A stretch of DNA of 26,102 bases, taken from positions 1 through 26,102 of the IMG/VR virus record IMGVR_UViG_3300002835_000953; one strand, 5' to 3'. Made by a program: the position numbers and the translations under genes. This document shows, one piece after another, positions 1-7,781 of this stretch (its first letter is position 1; each line of letters opens with the position of its first letter). Under the pieces are notes generated by a model. The model was not told the origin of the DNA. It searched no databases and saw only the letters and a list, made by a program, of their open reading frames with translations. The DNA is from a virus.

Positions 1-2252
1 GTAATAATCTTTTCAGGTAAATCTAGTACATCCTCTTTTAATCTTCTTAAAACTTGTCTTGATGTCCTATCTCTTAACTCTTCCAAGTTTGACGCCCCAT
101 TCACATTCCAAACCTTTCTATTACCCGCCTTAAATTGATATCCTTGACAATAACGGATAACATAAGCCATCCAATTTTGAGCAACAGGACTTTCAATTAG
201 ATTCAATAAATTATAATAGTTAATTGGTCTTGATGTCATTGGAGTTCCTGTCAATAACCAAAGATATTCAACATCCTTAACAAAACTATTAATTAATTTT
301 GTTCTTTGAGCTTGGGGATTGGATATGTAATGTGCTTCGTCTATAATAACCAAATCAAAATTACCTTTTGTAATTGGTGAGTTTTCTTTGTCCTTTAAAT
401 CATAAAAGTTTTTAATAATGTCATAATTTACAATAACAAAGTCGTGTTCAGTTGAAAAGTTTTTACCCTCACAAATATACACACTTCTATCTGTATAATT
501 TCTAATTTCCCTCTCCCAATTTATTTTAAGTGACGCAGGACATATTATTAATATTTTTTTAGCGCCAGTTTCTAATGCCGCTAAAATAGTTGATGTTGTA
601 TTGTGAGTTACGATAGCATTTTCTGTAACGTATAATTTGTCTGGTGCATCAACTGAAATACATACAGCTTCTCCTTTTTTTTCAAACTCTATGTTTTTGA
701 TATATCGTCCAACCTTGTATTTTTTAGGTGTGTTATATTGTTTTTCTTTTCTATTAAGTTTGAATGGATTCATACCTTCAGGTAATTTAATATTTACTCT
801 GTACGATTTTTGTCCATCTTTCTTGATTCCTTTATGTGTATAGTTTGTTACTCTTGTTTTTTTTCTTGCTATACCCCCTAAACTATGTACTATTTCGATA
901 ACATCATCACAAAGTTGTTCTGACACAGTTGAGAATTCAGTTCCACTAAAATTACCATCAGTATCTTTATTACAACTACCATCGGTATCCATTAACCCTT
1001 TCAGTATTTCTAATCTATTTTCAACAGAAGTATATTTGAATATGTTTGGAATAAATTTGTTATTAGATTTAGTTCCCATTAATTCTAATTGCTTCAACAC
1101 TTGAATCAACGGATTTAAATGACCACTAATTTTTGTTAATCTATAACCATATTTTGTACCTTTACTCTCGACTATTTGAGTATTATGTGGTAAAGTGTCT
1201 TTAATATAATCAACAATTTCTGAGTCAGCTGTTGTAAAATGAACAGAATCTTTACTAATTCCCCCATCGCCTATAATTAAACCCAACAAGTATGGATGTA
1301 TGGGTAAAATAGTATCCATAAATTCAATAGGTTTTACAATTGGAATTTGCCATTTGTTGTTACCATCGTTTTCTTTGTAGTATGTTTTATATTTGTAAAT
1401 TTTATTCACATTATTTTTTGTACCATTTATTTCCAAGTTCAACTTTTTATCCAACATCTGTTCTACAGATAAAACAATCGCTTTTTTTTCTCTTTTATTT
1501 TTACTATTATCTCCAAATGACCTTGATTTTACGTTAAATAAATGTTCTTTACAAACTAAAATGGATGTGTTGTCATTAAATGTGACCCTATATAAATCTT
1601 TAATTCCTTGTGGATAAACACCAATTACATTACATTTTTTTCCATCACTACCAATAACTTCGTCACCAACTTTTAATTTACCGATTGGTTTTCTTCCATA
1701 TGGGGTAAACACCCTATTTTCAACAAACTCAGCTTTTCCCAGCCCCATGTCGTCTGCTAAAATAAATCTTTTACTACCCACCAATTTTTCTATTGCGGTT
1801 CTTTGGTGTTCAAGTGGGGGTCTATGACTATATTTTGTATAATCTATTTTGACCTCTATTGTGTTATGTGTTTTTAATAATGCGGCTTTAGGTAACCACA
1901 TATCTGTCAATGTATCACCAGTATTAAATTTACCCCAAATATGGTATGATTTGTCTTTGTCTACCAATAACTTTTCAACCCAAATATCAGTTGGTACTGA
2001 TAACATATTTTTTTCATCAGCAATCTTGTTTGCAAAATATGGTTCCATATTAACCCACTTCTTTGCAACCTTTGGTTCAACAGAATGATAGTTGATAATA
2101 TATTCAGCTTGGGAACGAGTGGGGTAAAACTTTTTATTAGTTTCTTTTAGGTATTTTAATTTTTGAATATAGTTATTTGTTCCCGAATAATTATCTAATA
2201 TGTCGAGTGCTTTTAATTCAATAAGATTAGAGGTATTACCTGATATATTCAA
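1..2252 (-). CDS. SNF2-family DEAH helicase, intein-split, 3' end outside window
   Basis: This is a superfamily 2 helicase/translocase of the SNF2 type, an ATP-driven enzyme that remodels branched or paired DNA, probably in phage replication or recombination. Read on the minus strand, the frame is open from 2252 to the window edge. The N-extein has 173 residues and ends in motif I (ADDMGLGK). The C-extein resumes with TTSTILAALE, then ICPASL (motif Ia), IIDEAH (motif II) and LLTGTP (motif III), and is cut at position 1 before the second RecA-like lobe. Splicing would restore GLGKTTS. The start is uncertain: TTG at 2252 is the first usable start codon after an in-frame stop at 2262-2264, while ATG at 2268 opens a ten-codon ORF in another frame. 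The gene is divergent from the late genes. The family call is firm; the exact substrate is unknown. Confidence 0.9.
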   Translation of the reverse strand, partial: MNISGNTSNLIELKALDILDNYSGTNNYIQKLKYLKETNKKFYPTRSQAEYIINYHSVEPKVAKKWVNMEPYFANKIADEKNMLSVPTDIWVEKLLVDKDKSYHIWGKFNTGDTLTDMWLPKAALLKTHNTIEVKIDYTKYSHRPPLEHQRTAIEKLVGSKRFILADDMGLGKAEFVENRVFTPYGRKPIGKLKVGDEVIGSDGKKCNVIGVYPQGIKDLYRVTFNDNTSILVCKEHLFNVKSRSFGDNSKNKREKKAIVLSVEQMLDKKLNLEINGTKNNVNKIYKYKTYYKENDGNNKWQIPIVKPIEFMDTILPIHPYLLGLIIGDGGISKDSVHFTTADSEIVDYIKDTLPHNTQIVESKGTKYGYRLTKISGHLNPLIQVLKQLELMGTKSNNKFIPNIFKYTSVENRLEILKGLMDTDGSCNKDTDGNFSGTEFSTVSEQLCDDVIEIVHSLGGIARKKTRVTNYTHKGIKKDGQKSYRVNIKLPEGMNPFKLNRKEKQYNTPKKYKVGRYIKNIEFEKKGEAVCISVDAPDKLYVTENAIVTHNTTSTILAALETGAKKILIICPASLKINWEREIRNYTDRSVYICEGKNFSTEHDFVIVNYDIIKNFYDLKDKENSPITKGNFDLVIIDEAHYISNPQAQRTKLINSFVKDVEYLWLLTGTPMTSRPINYYNLLNLIESPVAQNWMAYVIRYCQGYQFKAGNRKVWNVNGASNLEELRDRTSRQVLRRLKEDVLDLPEKII
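600..1733 (-). mobile_element. Intein with LAGLIDADG homing endonuclease in helicase P-loop
   Basis: This is a 378-residue in-frame protein intron inserted between Lys and Thr of the Walker A loop. Block A starts AEFVENRVFTPYGRKPIG, then KVGDEVIGSDG. Block B has VCKEH (His64). Two dodecapeptide motifs follow, LLGLIIGDGG (acidic residue near 156) and ILKGLMDTDG (near 251), both with their catalytic Asp. Block F is ISVDAPDKLYVTEN and block G is AIVTHN, giving the penultimate His377 and terminal Asn378. The +1 extein residue is Thr. Residue 1 is Ala rather than Cys or Ser. Such inteins are known (the KlbA type) and splice by direct attack of the +1 residue. Splicing and homing both look possible because no motif is broken. 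Confidence 0.93.
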
Positions 2253-2269
2253 AATCGTATTTTAACATA

Positions 2270-2298
2270 AAAATAGTTAATAAGTTTATATTTATCAA
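2270..2298 (-). promoter_or_regulatory. Candidate sigma70-type promoter for the helicase
   Basis: On the minus strand TTGATA (2298-2293) is followed after exactly 17 bases by TATTTT (2275-2270), a 5/6 and a 4/6 match to host consensus boxes. The predicted start of transcription lies near 2263, about ten bases before the TTG start codon. Its -35 box overlaps the plus-strand TATTTAT element at 2289-2295. Confidence 0.4.
2289..2295 (+). promoter_or_regulatory. TATTTAT element, candidate late promoter of neck genes
   Basis: The TATTTAT core recurs before most plus-strand late units in this window. Here it ends only four bases before ATG 2300. If it acts as a -10 element, the transcript would start at or just after that ATG. 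That would make the message leaderless or favour the in-frame ATG at 2312. Confidence 0.4.
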
Positions 2299-2299
2299 T

Positions 2300-2812
2300 A
2301 TGAGTAATAGAATGCCCATAACAAGAATAGGTAAGTTTTTTGGAGCTGAAGACTACAATTTAGATTTGTCTATCGGTGAAGAATGGTTATATGGTGATAT
2401 GAACTTTACGGTCGTACTATATCGTATTGATAGAATGAAAACCAAAACTGATGATGTTTATGGTGAAGCCCTAAAGGATGGAATTAAATTTTTAACACCA
2501 GTAGAGTTGAAAGGTTATGTTCAAATTATGGCACCTGAGAATAAACAAATTGCAGGTAATAAAATTAATCAATTTGAACCTGGTAATATGCGATTTTCTA
2601 TTTATCAGAAACAACTTGATGAGTTGGGTGTTGACATCAATTTTGGTGATTATTTGGGGTACTATGAAACGGAGGACAGAATAAGATATTATACGGTCAA
2701 TAATGATGGAAGGGTAATTTCGGATAATAAACATAACTATGCGGGTTACAAACCTTATTATCGTACAATTATGGCTTCTGCTGTAGTTGATAATGAATTC
2801 AGAGGATTATAA
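2300..2812 (+). CDS. Probable neck/connector protein, T4 gp14-like
   Basis: This 170-residue protein is likely part of the head-tail neck. It begins MSNRMPITRIGKFFG, and its middle reads DDVYGEALKDGIKFLTP, then YVQIMAPENK and FEPGNMRFSIYQ, followed by a GDYLGYYETEDRIRYYTV stretch. This order (an FGE-like motif, an extended beta segment, then a GD-iY motif with an aromatic strand) resembles the central part of T4 gp14. The whole protein is shorter than T4 gp14 (about 256 aa). The position fits: the next gene looks like gp15, and T4 has the same 14-15 order. The start at 2300 is the first ATG; ATG 2312 (MPITRIG) is a real alternative. The name rests on weak similarity plus order, so another connector role is possible. 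Confidence 0.5.
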   Translation: MSNRMPITRIGKFFGAEDYNLDLSIGEEWLYGDMNFTVVLYRIDRMKTKTDDVYGEALKDGIKFLTPVELKGYVQIMAPENKQIAGNKINQFEPGNMRFSIYQKQLDELGVDINFGDYLGYYETEDRIRYYTVNNDGRVISDNKHNYAGYKPYYRTIMASAVVDNEFRGL

Positions 2813-2813
2813 T

Positions 2814-3851
2814 ATGCCACTACCAAAAAAAATAAAAAAATATTTACCACTGACACAATCAAAAACTCTTTTACATAGAAGACAAGAGTTATTAGACAAA
2901 ATCAACAAAGATGGTACTTTTTTACCCAAATCAATTCTTCATGCTGATTTGGATGGGGGTTTCTTAGATTTTGTAAAGAACGAATTAAAGTTAGTTGTCG
3001 AGGGTAAAGTTGTACCTGTAGTTGATATTTTGGTGACAACTCAGAATTGGATTCAGTTTACACAAACTTGGGATTTCCAAAATATTGACAAAAACTTAGA
3101 ACCTCCTTTCATCTCAATAGTTAGAATACCTGAGGTAAAATTTGGAACAAATCCTGCTGTATTATATAACATTCCAAATAGAAGACAATTCTTTTATGCT
3201 CAAGTACCAACTTGGGATGGTAACAGGCAAGGTATGGATATATACAAAATACCCCAACCCATACCTGTTGATATAACTTTTCAGGTTAAGATAGTGTGTA
3301 ATAGGATGAGAGAGCTTAATCAATTTAATAAAGTTATTTTGGATAAATTTGCATCGATACAAGCATATCAAGTTATAAAAGGACATTACATTCCAATCAA
3401 AAATACGGGTATTTCTGATGAGTCGGTAATGGATATTGAGAAAAGAAAATATTATATCCAAAGTTATGACTTTCTTATGATGGGTTTTTTAATTGATGAA
3501 AATGAGTTTCAAGTTTCTCCAGCAATAAACAGAGTTTTACAAGTTGTTGAATTTGAACCAAACACAACAAAAAGACAAAAAAGAGTTATTAGTGATAACA
3601 AAAGTACAAATCAAAAAATCAGTTATGATGTTGGTGTAACTACTTTGTCACAAGTTTTTTATTACACTACAGATTTAACAATTGGGGAATCAGTTAATGT
3701 TTCATCTTTTGATGTTTACATAAATTCCGATTTTTATGGAACAGATGTAAATTTGATTCAGGTAAATACTAACGATGTAGTAAGGATAGATATTGTGAAA
3801 ACTGATGTAAACTTATCAGCAAGTTTGGAGTTGTTTGGGTTACTACTTTAA
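2814..3851 (+). CDS. Tail terminator / sheath stabiliser, T4 gp15-like
   Basis: This 345-residue protein probably caps the tube and sheath and joins them to the neck. The start at 2814 follows the previous stop after one base. It has AGAGGA seven bases upstream, one of the few Shine-Dalgarno-like sequences in the window. An upstream in-frame ATG (2787) lies inside the neck gene and is less likely. Residues about 60-265 carry the gp15-like pattern: NWIQFTQTWDFQNID, then PPFISIVRIPEV, PIPVDITFQVKIVCNRM, and YYIQSYDFLMMGFLID followed by a VVEFEP strand. The last 80 residues form an extra beta-rich segment absent from T4 gp15 (272 aa). The stop codon overlaps the stop of the antisense regulator gene. 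Confidence 0.6.
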   Translation: MPLPKKIKKYLPLTQSKTLLHRRQELLDKINKDGTFLPKSILHADLDGGFLDFVKNELKLVVEGKVVPVVDILVTTQNWIQFTQTWDFQNIDKNLEPPFISIVRIPEVKFGTNPAVLYNIPNRRQFFYAQVPTWDGNRQGMDIYKIPQPIPVDITFQVKIVCNRMRELNQFNKVILDKFASIQAYQVIKGHYIPIKNTGISDESVMDIEKRKYYIQSYDFLMMGFLIDENEFQVSPAINRVLQVVEFEPNTTKRQKRVISDNKSTNQKISYDVGVTTLSQVFYYTTDLTIGESVNVSSFDVYINSDFYGTDVNLIQVNTNDVVRIDIVKTDVNLSASLELFGLLL

Positions 3852-4009
3852 TCCCCATAGATGTCTTTTTTCTCCTTACACTTCTCAATAATCAATCTTT
3901 CTAAAAAACGATACATTTTAATCCCATTTTTATCACAATACTTTTTCAGTAGGTCGTGAACCTCGATTGATATTTTTAAATTTTTTATTTTCTTTTCTTT
4001 GTTTTCCAT
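3848..4009 (-). CDS. Small ribbon-helix-helix-type DNA-binding protein
   Basis: This 53-residue antisense ORF starts at ATG 4009 and begins MENKEKKIKNLKISIEVHD. The lysine-rich arm is followed by a short beta-type segment (KNLKISIE), a helix (VHDLLKKYCDKNG), a turn, and a second helix (MYRFLERLIIEKCK). That strand-helix-helix layout and size match Arc/CopG-type repressors, which dimerise through the strand and insert it in the major groove. The gene is convergent with the tail terminator gene; their stop codons overlap within 3848-3851. It faces away from the sheath gene, and GTAGAA half-sites lie between its promoter candidate and its start, which suggests autoregulation. No database comparison was possible, so the family call rests on pattern alone. 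Confidence 0.62.
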   Translation of the reverse strand: MENKEKKIKNLKISIEVHDLLKKYCDKNGIKMYRFLERLIIEKCKEKKDIYGD

Positions 4010-4010
4010 A

Positions 4011-4037
4011 GTAGAAAAAAGGTAGAAAATATTCTAC
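4011..4037. promoter_or_regulatory. Candidate operator: three phased GTAGAA half-sites
   Basis: GTAGAA occurs at 4011-4016 and 4022-4027, and inverted as TTCTAC at 4032-4037. The steps are 11 and 10 bases, about one helical turn each, so all three face the same side of the DNA. The cluster sits directly in front of the small ribbon-helix-helix gene, a typical place for self-repression. The third site also reads TAGAAT on the minus strand, which could serve as a -10 box. Confidence 0.45.
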
Positions 4038-4039
4038 TC

Positions 4040-4067
4040 AATTTATCAATACATATAATTAAGTCAA
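4040..4067 (-). promoter_or_regulatory. Candidate sigma70-type promoter of the small regulator
   Basis: On the minus strand TTGACT (4067-4062) is followed after 16 bases by TAAATT (4045-4040). The -35 box matches consensus at 5/6 and the -10 box is weaker (4/6). TAGAAT at 4036-4031 is an alternative -10. Transcription would run through or start beside the GTAGAA half-sites. Confidence 0.4.
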
Positions 4068-4088
4068 GTTTTTTGATACTGAATGTTA

Positions 4089-4095
4089 TATTTAT
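4089..4095 (+). promoter_or_regulatory. TATTTAT element, candidate late promoter of sheath gene
   Basis: TATTTAT lies 33 bases before the sheath ATG, a distance typical of T4 late promoters. TATAAAATA follows at 4097-4105, one base longer than the T4 late core TATAAATA, so either could be the working element. Confidence 0.5.
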
Positions 4096-4128
4096 CTATA
4101 AAATAAATTACTAAAAACTAAATTTATA

Positions 4129-7100
4129 ATGTCAAACAATAAAGTTTTCGTATCACCAGGTGTGTATACATCAGAAGTTGACTTGAGTTTTGTTTCACAA
4201 AGTGTGGGGGTTACTACACTTGGTATTGTGGGGGAAACTTTAAAAGGTCCAGCTTTTGAACCAATCTTCATTACAAATTATGATGAATTTACAACTTACT
4301 TTGGTGGTACATCACCTGAGAAATTTGTAAATACACAAATACCTAAATATGAAGCAGCTTATATAGCAAAAGCATATTTACAACAATCAAACCAATTATT
4401 CGTAACTAGAATTTTGGGTCTATCAGGTTATGATGCAGGTCCTTCTTGGTCTATAACTACTATCGCTAATGTTGACCCTGCTACTATAGGTTTCGAGTGT
4501 TTAAGTGCAACTTCAGCAAATTGTGCAACACAATGTGTTTCATTTAATGTAACACCTTATACAATTAACTTCACTGGTTGTACTAATAGCTCAAGTACAA
4601 TTGATTTTACATCAACGATACCTGGTTTCTTATCTGCTGACTTGGATAGTACATATGAACAATTCAATGGTTCGTTATCTACCATAAAGTCTGATTTGGT
4701 AACTCAACTTTATGGTATTGTTAATACACCATCAACTTCTGCATCATCTATAAATTATTTCGGTACAATATCTGGTGGAACTTATGACACTTTGAGTGGT
4801 TATACCGCTGAGACCAATGTATTTGCGGTTGATAATGTTAGTTCAGATTTAGCAAACTTTTCAGCACCTACTAACGACCCTTGGTACTATGCGACATTTG
4901 ATAATATTGGTAACAACAATTATACAGGTTATTCTTTCTTTAGTTATGTTAGTAATTTAGTACAAACATCATCTAAATCAAATTGTGCTTCATTCTATAG
5001 TTACACGGTTAGCTCGTCAACAATAAGTGCAATTACAGCTTCAATTAATTACAATACGAATACAATCAGTGTTTGTTTACCAAGTACAGCCCAAACTTCT
5101 GATTATTCAGCAATGACAGTTGTATATAGTGCTTGTACTGACCCAATCTATAGTGGAATCACAAGTGGAGGTGTTGTTCAATCTTCAACTATGACTGGAG
5201 TTTCGTTTACGGCTTTAACAAAATCATATACTGTAGTTTCAGATGATTTGACAGCTACTTCAGCATGGACTGTAAATGTTACTATCAATGACCCTTGTAA
5301 TGTATGTTCGACAGGTAATGTTGGAACTTTCCCAACACCAGTATTTACGAATTGTTTTAGTGGTACTGTATCAGGACAAACATTTATCTACACAGGTGAT
5401 TCATTCTCAAATTATGATGATTTGGTTGTAGCAACACTTCGTTCGAGAGGTATAGCTACCTATACGACTGACACAGGTCCTGTTTACCAAGTTTCTAATG
5501 TAGGTGATGTGACTATTGATTGTACAGGAAGTTATTCAGGAATTTCTAAAAATCCTTATTCAACTTTTGCAATAGATGTAACCGACAAAGATGGTACTAA
5601 CTATAGTTTCGAAACCTCATTCACTCTATCAGATCCTAAGTATATCTCTAAAGTTTTTGGTTCATCTAACTTTGGGAAACCTAGAACAGTTGTACCATTG
5701 TTTGTTGAAGAACAATTTCAAAATCTTTTAAACTATGCTTATAGAAAAGGATACATTAGAGGTTTGAATTGTACTTTGAATGGGTTATCGGGTGCAAGAC
5801 CTTATACTGACTTAACTTCTATAGCGTGGTATTTAGAACAATATCAATCAGCAACATCTCCTTGGTTGGTTTCTGAGTTGAGAGGTAATAAAGTTTACAA
5901 CTTGTTCAAGTTCATAACTATTGCTGATGGTGATACTTCAAATGTGGAGGTAAAAATTTCTATTGCAAATATATCTTTCACAAATGGTACATTTGATGTA
6001 TATGTTAGAGACTTTTTTGATTCAGACGCTGCACCTCAAGTATTGGAGAAATTTACTAATTGTTCTATGAATCCAAACGAGAACAATTTCGTTGCTAAAA
6101 AAATTGGTACTTCAGATGGAGAATATCAACTTAACTCGAAGTTTGTTATGTTGGAAATGAACGAAGATGCACCAATAGATGCTTTACCTTGTGGTTTCGA
6201 AGGTTATACATTCCGTGAATATGCGGGTTCGAAACCACCATTCCCAGTATACAAAACTAAATACGATTTTCCTGGTGAACAAATTTACAATCCACCTTTC
6301 GGATTGAGTAGTGGTGCAGATGATGCTTTGTTAAGTTCAGGTGATAATGTTAGAAGAACATACTTAGGTATTGGTGACTTCTATGGATATGATATTGACT
6401 TTTATACTTACAAAGGAAAAAGAATTCCAAGTTCACCTTGTACTGCAACTGTTGGTGATGATTGGGCTTACAAAACTAAGGGTTTCCATATGGATATAAA
6501 TGCGAGTGGAATTACAATCTCCAATGGTTTTGCTTCAAGTGGTACTACAGCTTTCTTTGTTGGTGCAGCATCATTCACTAATGACCCTGATAATGAAAGT
6601 AATCCATACTTCAGAATATTTGCGCGTAAGTTCAGTTTACTATGTAAGGGTGGTTTTGATGGTTGGGACATCTACAGAGAAAATAGAACAAACAAAGATA
6701 CATTTGTATTAGGTAGAAGTGGTTACTTAAGGGGGGCTTGTCCTGATTTCAGGTATCCGAACGCAACTGGTTCAGGAACATTTAAACAAATAAGTGTTGG
6801 TGATAATACACAAGATTATGCAAACTCTGATTACTACGCTTACTTGTTAGGTATTCAGACCTTCTCTAATCCTGAAGCGGTTAATATAAATGTTTTTGCA
6901 ACACCTGGTATTGATTATGTTAATAATAGTGGTTTAGTTGAGGCGGCCATAAATATGGTTGAATTTGACAGAGCGGACTCAATTTATATAACAACAACAC
7001 CTGACTATAATTTATATACAGCTTCAGCAAATGATTCACAATTAATTATTTATCCACAAGAGGCTGTTGATAACTTAGTAACTGCGGGTATTGATTCGAA

Positions 7101-7716
7101 TTACACCGCTACTTATTATCCTTGGGTTTTAACTAGAGATACGGTTAACAATACTCAAATCTATATTCCAGCAACTGCTGAGGTTTGTAAGAATCTTGCT
7201 CTAACTGATAACATAGCATTCCCTTGGTTTGCAGCAGCAGGTTACACTCGTGGTATTGTAAGTGCAATCAAAGCGAGAAAGAAACTTACTCAAGAGGATA
7301 GAGATACTCTTTATCAAGGAAGACTGAATCCAATTGCAACATTCTCAGATGTCGGAACGGTAATTTGGGGTAACAAGACTATGCAAATTAGAGAGTCGGC
7401 ACTTGATAGAATTAATGTTAGAAGATTGTTATTACAAGCAAGAAAACTTATATCAGCTGTTTCAGTTAGATTGTTATTCGAACAAAATGACGAAAAGGTA
7501 AGACAAGATTTCTTGGATGCGGTTAATCCAATCTTAGACGCAATCAGAAGAGACAGAGGTTTATATGATTTCCGTGTAACTGTATCATCTGATCCTGCTG
7601 ACTTAGATAGAAATCAATTAACTGGTAGAATCTACATTAAACCTACAAGAGCACTAGAGTTCATAGATATTACTTTCTTCATAACACCAACAGGTGCATC
7701 ATTTGAGAATATCTAA
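4129..7716 (+). CDS. Contractile tail sheath protein, T4 gp18-like, enlarged
   Basis: This 1195-residue protein forms the sheath that contracts to drive the tube through the host envelope. The N-terminus is classic: MSNNKVFVSPGVYTSEVDLS, then GVTTLGIVGETLKGPAFEP and an FTTYFGG motif, with YEAAYIAKAYLQQSNQLFVTRILG near residue 80. The C-terminal 230 residues hold the conserved interlocking domain, including RGIVSAIKARKKLTQEDRD, TVIWGNKTM, RRLLLQARKL and the closing GRIYIKPTRALEFIDITFFI. Residues about 110-500 are a Ser/Thr-rich, Cys-containing beta-type insert absent from T4 gp18 (659 aa), with further insertions between 600 and 930. The gene has its own promoter candidate and a strong terminator, which fits a high-copy protein. 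No Shine-Dalgarno sequence is visible before ATG 4129. Confidence 0.95.
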   Translation: MSNNKVFVSPGVYTSEVDLSFVSQSVGVTTLGIVGETLKGPAFEPIFITNYDEFTTYFGGTSPEKFVNTQIPKYEAAYIAKAYLQQSNQLFVTRILGLSGYDAGPSWSITTIANVDPATIGFECLSATSANCATQCVSFNVTPYTINFTGCTNSSSTIDFTSTIPGFLSADLDSTYEQFNGSLSTIKSDLVTQLYGIVNTPSTSASSINYFGTISGGTYDTLSGYTAETNVFAVDNVSSDLANFSAPTNDPWYYATFDNIGNNNYTGYSFFSYVSNLVQTSSKSNCASFYSYTVSSSTISAITASINYNTNTISVCLPSTAQTSDYSAMTVVYSACTDPIYSGITSGGVVQSSTMTGVSFTALTKSYTVVSDDLTATSAWTVNVTINDPCNVCSTGNVGTFPTPVFTNCFSGTVSGQTFIYTGDSFSNYDDLVVATLRSRGIATYTTDTGPVYQVSNVGDVTIDCTGSYSGISKNPYSTFAIDVTDKDGTNYSFETSFTLSDPKYISKVFGSSNFGKPRTVVPLFVEEQFQNLLNYAYRKGYIRGLNCTLNGLSGARPYTDLTSIAWYLEQYQSATSPWLVSELRGNKVYNLFKFITIADGDTSNVEVKISIANISFTNGTFDVYVRDFFDSDAAPQVLEKFTNCSMNPNENNFVAKKIGTSDGEYQLNSKFVMLEMNEDAPIDALPCGFEGYTFREYAGSKPPFPVYKTKYDFPGEQIYNPPFGLSSGADDALLSSGDNVRRTYLGIGDFYGYDIDFYTYKGKRIPSSPCTATVGDDWAYKTKGFHMDINASGITISNGFASSGTTAFFVGAASFTNDPDNESNPYFRIFARKFSLLCKGGFDGWDIYRENRTNKDTFVLGRSGYLRGACPDFRYPNATGSGTFKQISVGDNTQDYANSDYYAYLLGIQTFSNPEAVNINVFATPGIDYVNNSGLVEAAINMVEFDRADSIYITTTPDYNLYTASANDSQLIIYPQEAVDNLVTAGIDSNYTATYYPWVLTRDTVNNTQIYIPATAEVCKNLALTDNIAFPWFAAAGYTRGIVSAIKARKKLTQEDRDTLYQGRLNPIATFSDVGTVIWGNKTMQIRESALDRINVRRLLLQARKLISAVSVRLLFEQNDEKVRQDFLDAVNPILDAIRRDRGLYDFRVTVSSDPADLDRNQLTGRIYIKPTRALEFIDITFFITPTGASFENI

Positions 7717-7733
7717 AATTTGATAATAATTAT

Positions 7734-7760
7734 GGGGGAGACAAAATCTCCCCCTTTTTT
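7734..7760 (+). terminator. Intrinsic terminator after the sheath gene
   Basis: GGGGGAGA (7734-7741) pairs perfectly with TCTCCCCC (7747-7754) across a five-base loop and is followed by six T. It is the most GC-rich hairpin seen in the window and lies 17 bases after the sheath stop. Confidence 0.92.
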
Positions 7761-7770
7761 AATTAAGACA

Positions 7771-7777
7771 TATTTAA
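7771..7777 (+). promoter_or_regulatory. TATTTAA element before the hydrolase gene
   Basis: This is a one-base variant of the TATTTAT late element, placed between the sheath terminator and the hydrolase ATG. It ends four bases before ATG 7782, as at 2289-2295. A start of transcription downstream would favour the internal ATG at residue 19. Confidence 0.3.
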
Positions 7778-7781
7778 TAGT

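Noticed and set aside
637-2088. Plus-strand ORFs of 65-79 codons opposite the helicase
   Set aside because: They are shadows of the long minus-strand frame, which carries helicase and intein motifs throughout; the plus-strand peptides have no recognisable pattern.
2787-2813. Earlier start for the gp15-like gene at ATG 2787
   Set aside because: It lies inside the neck gene, while ATG 2814 has a well-spaced AGAGGA and directly follows the previous stop.
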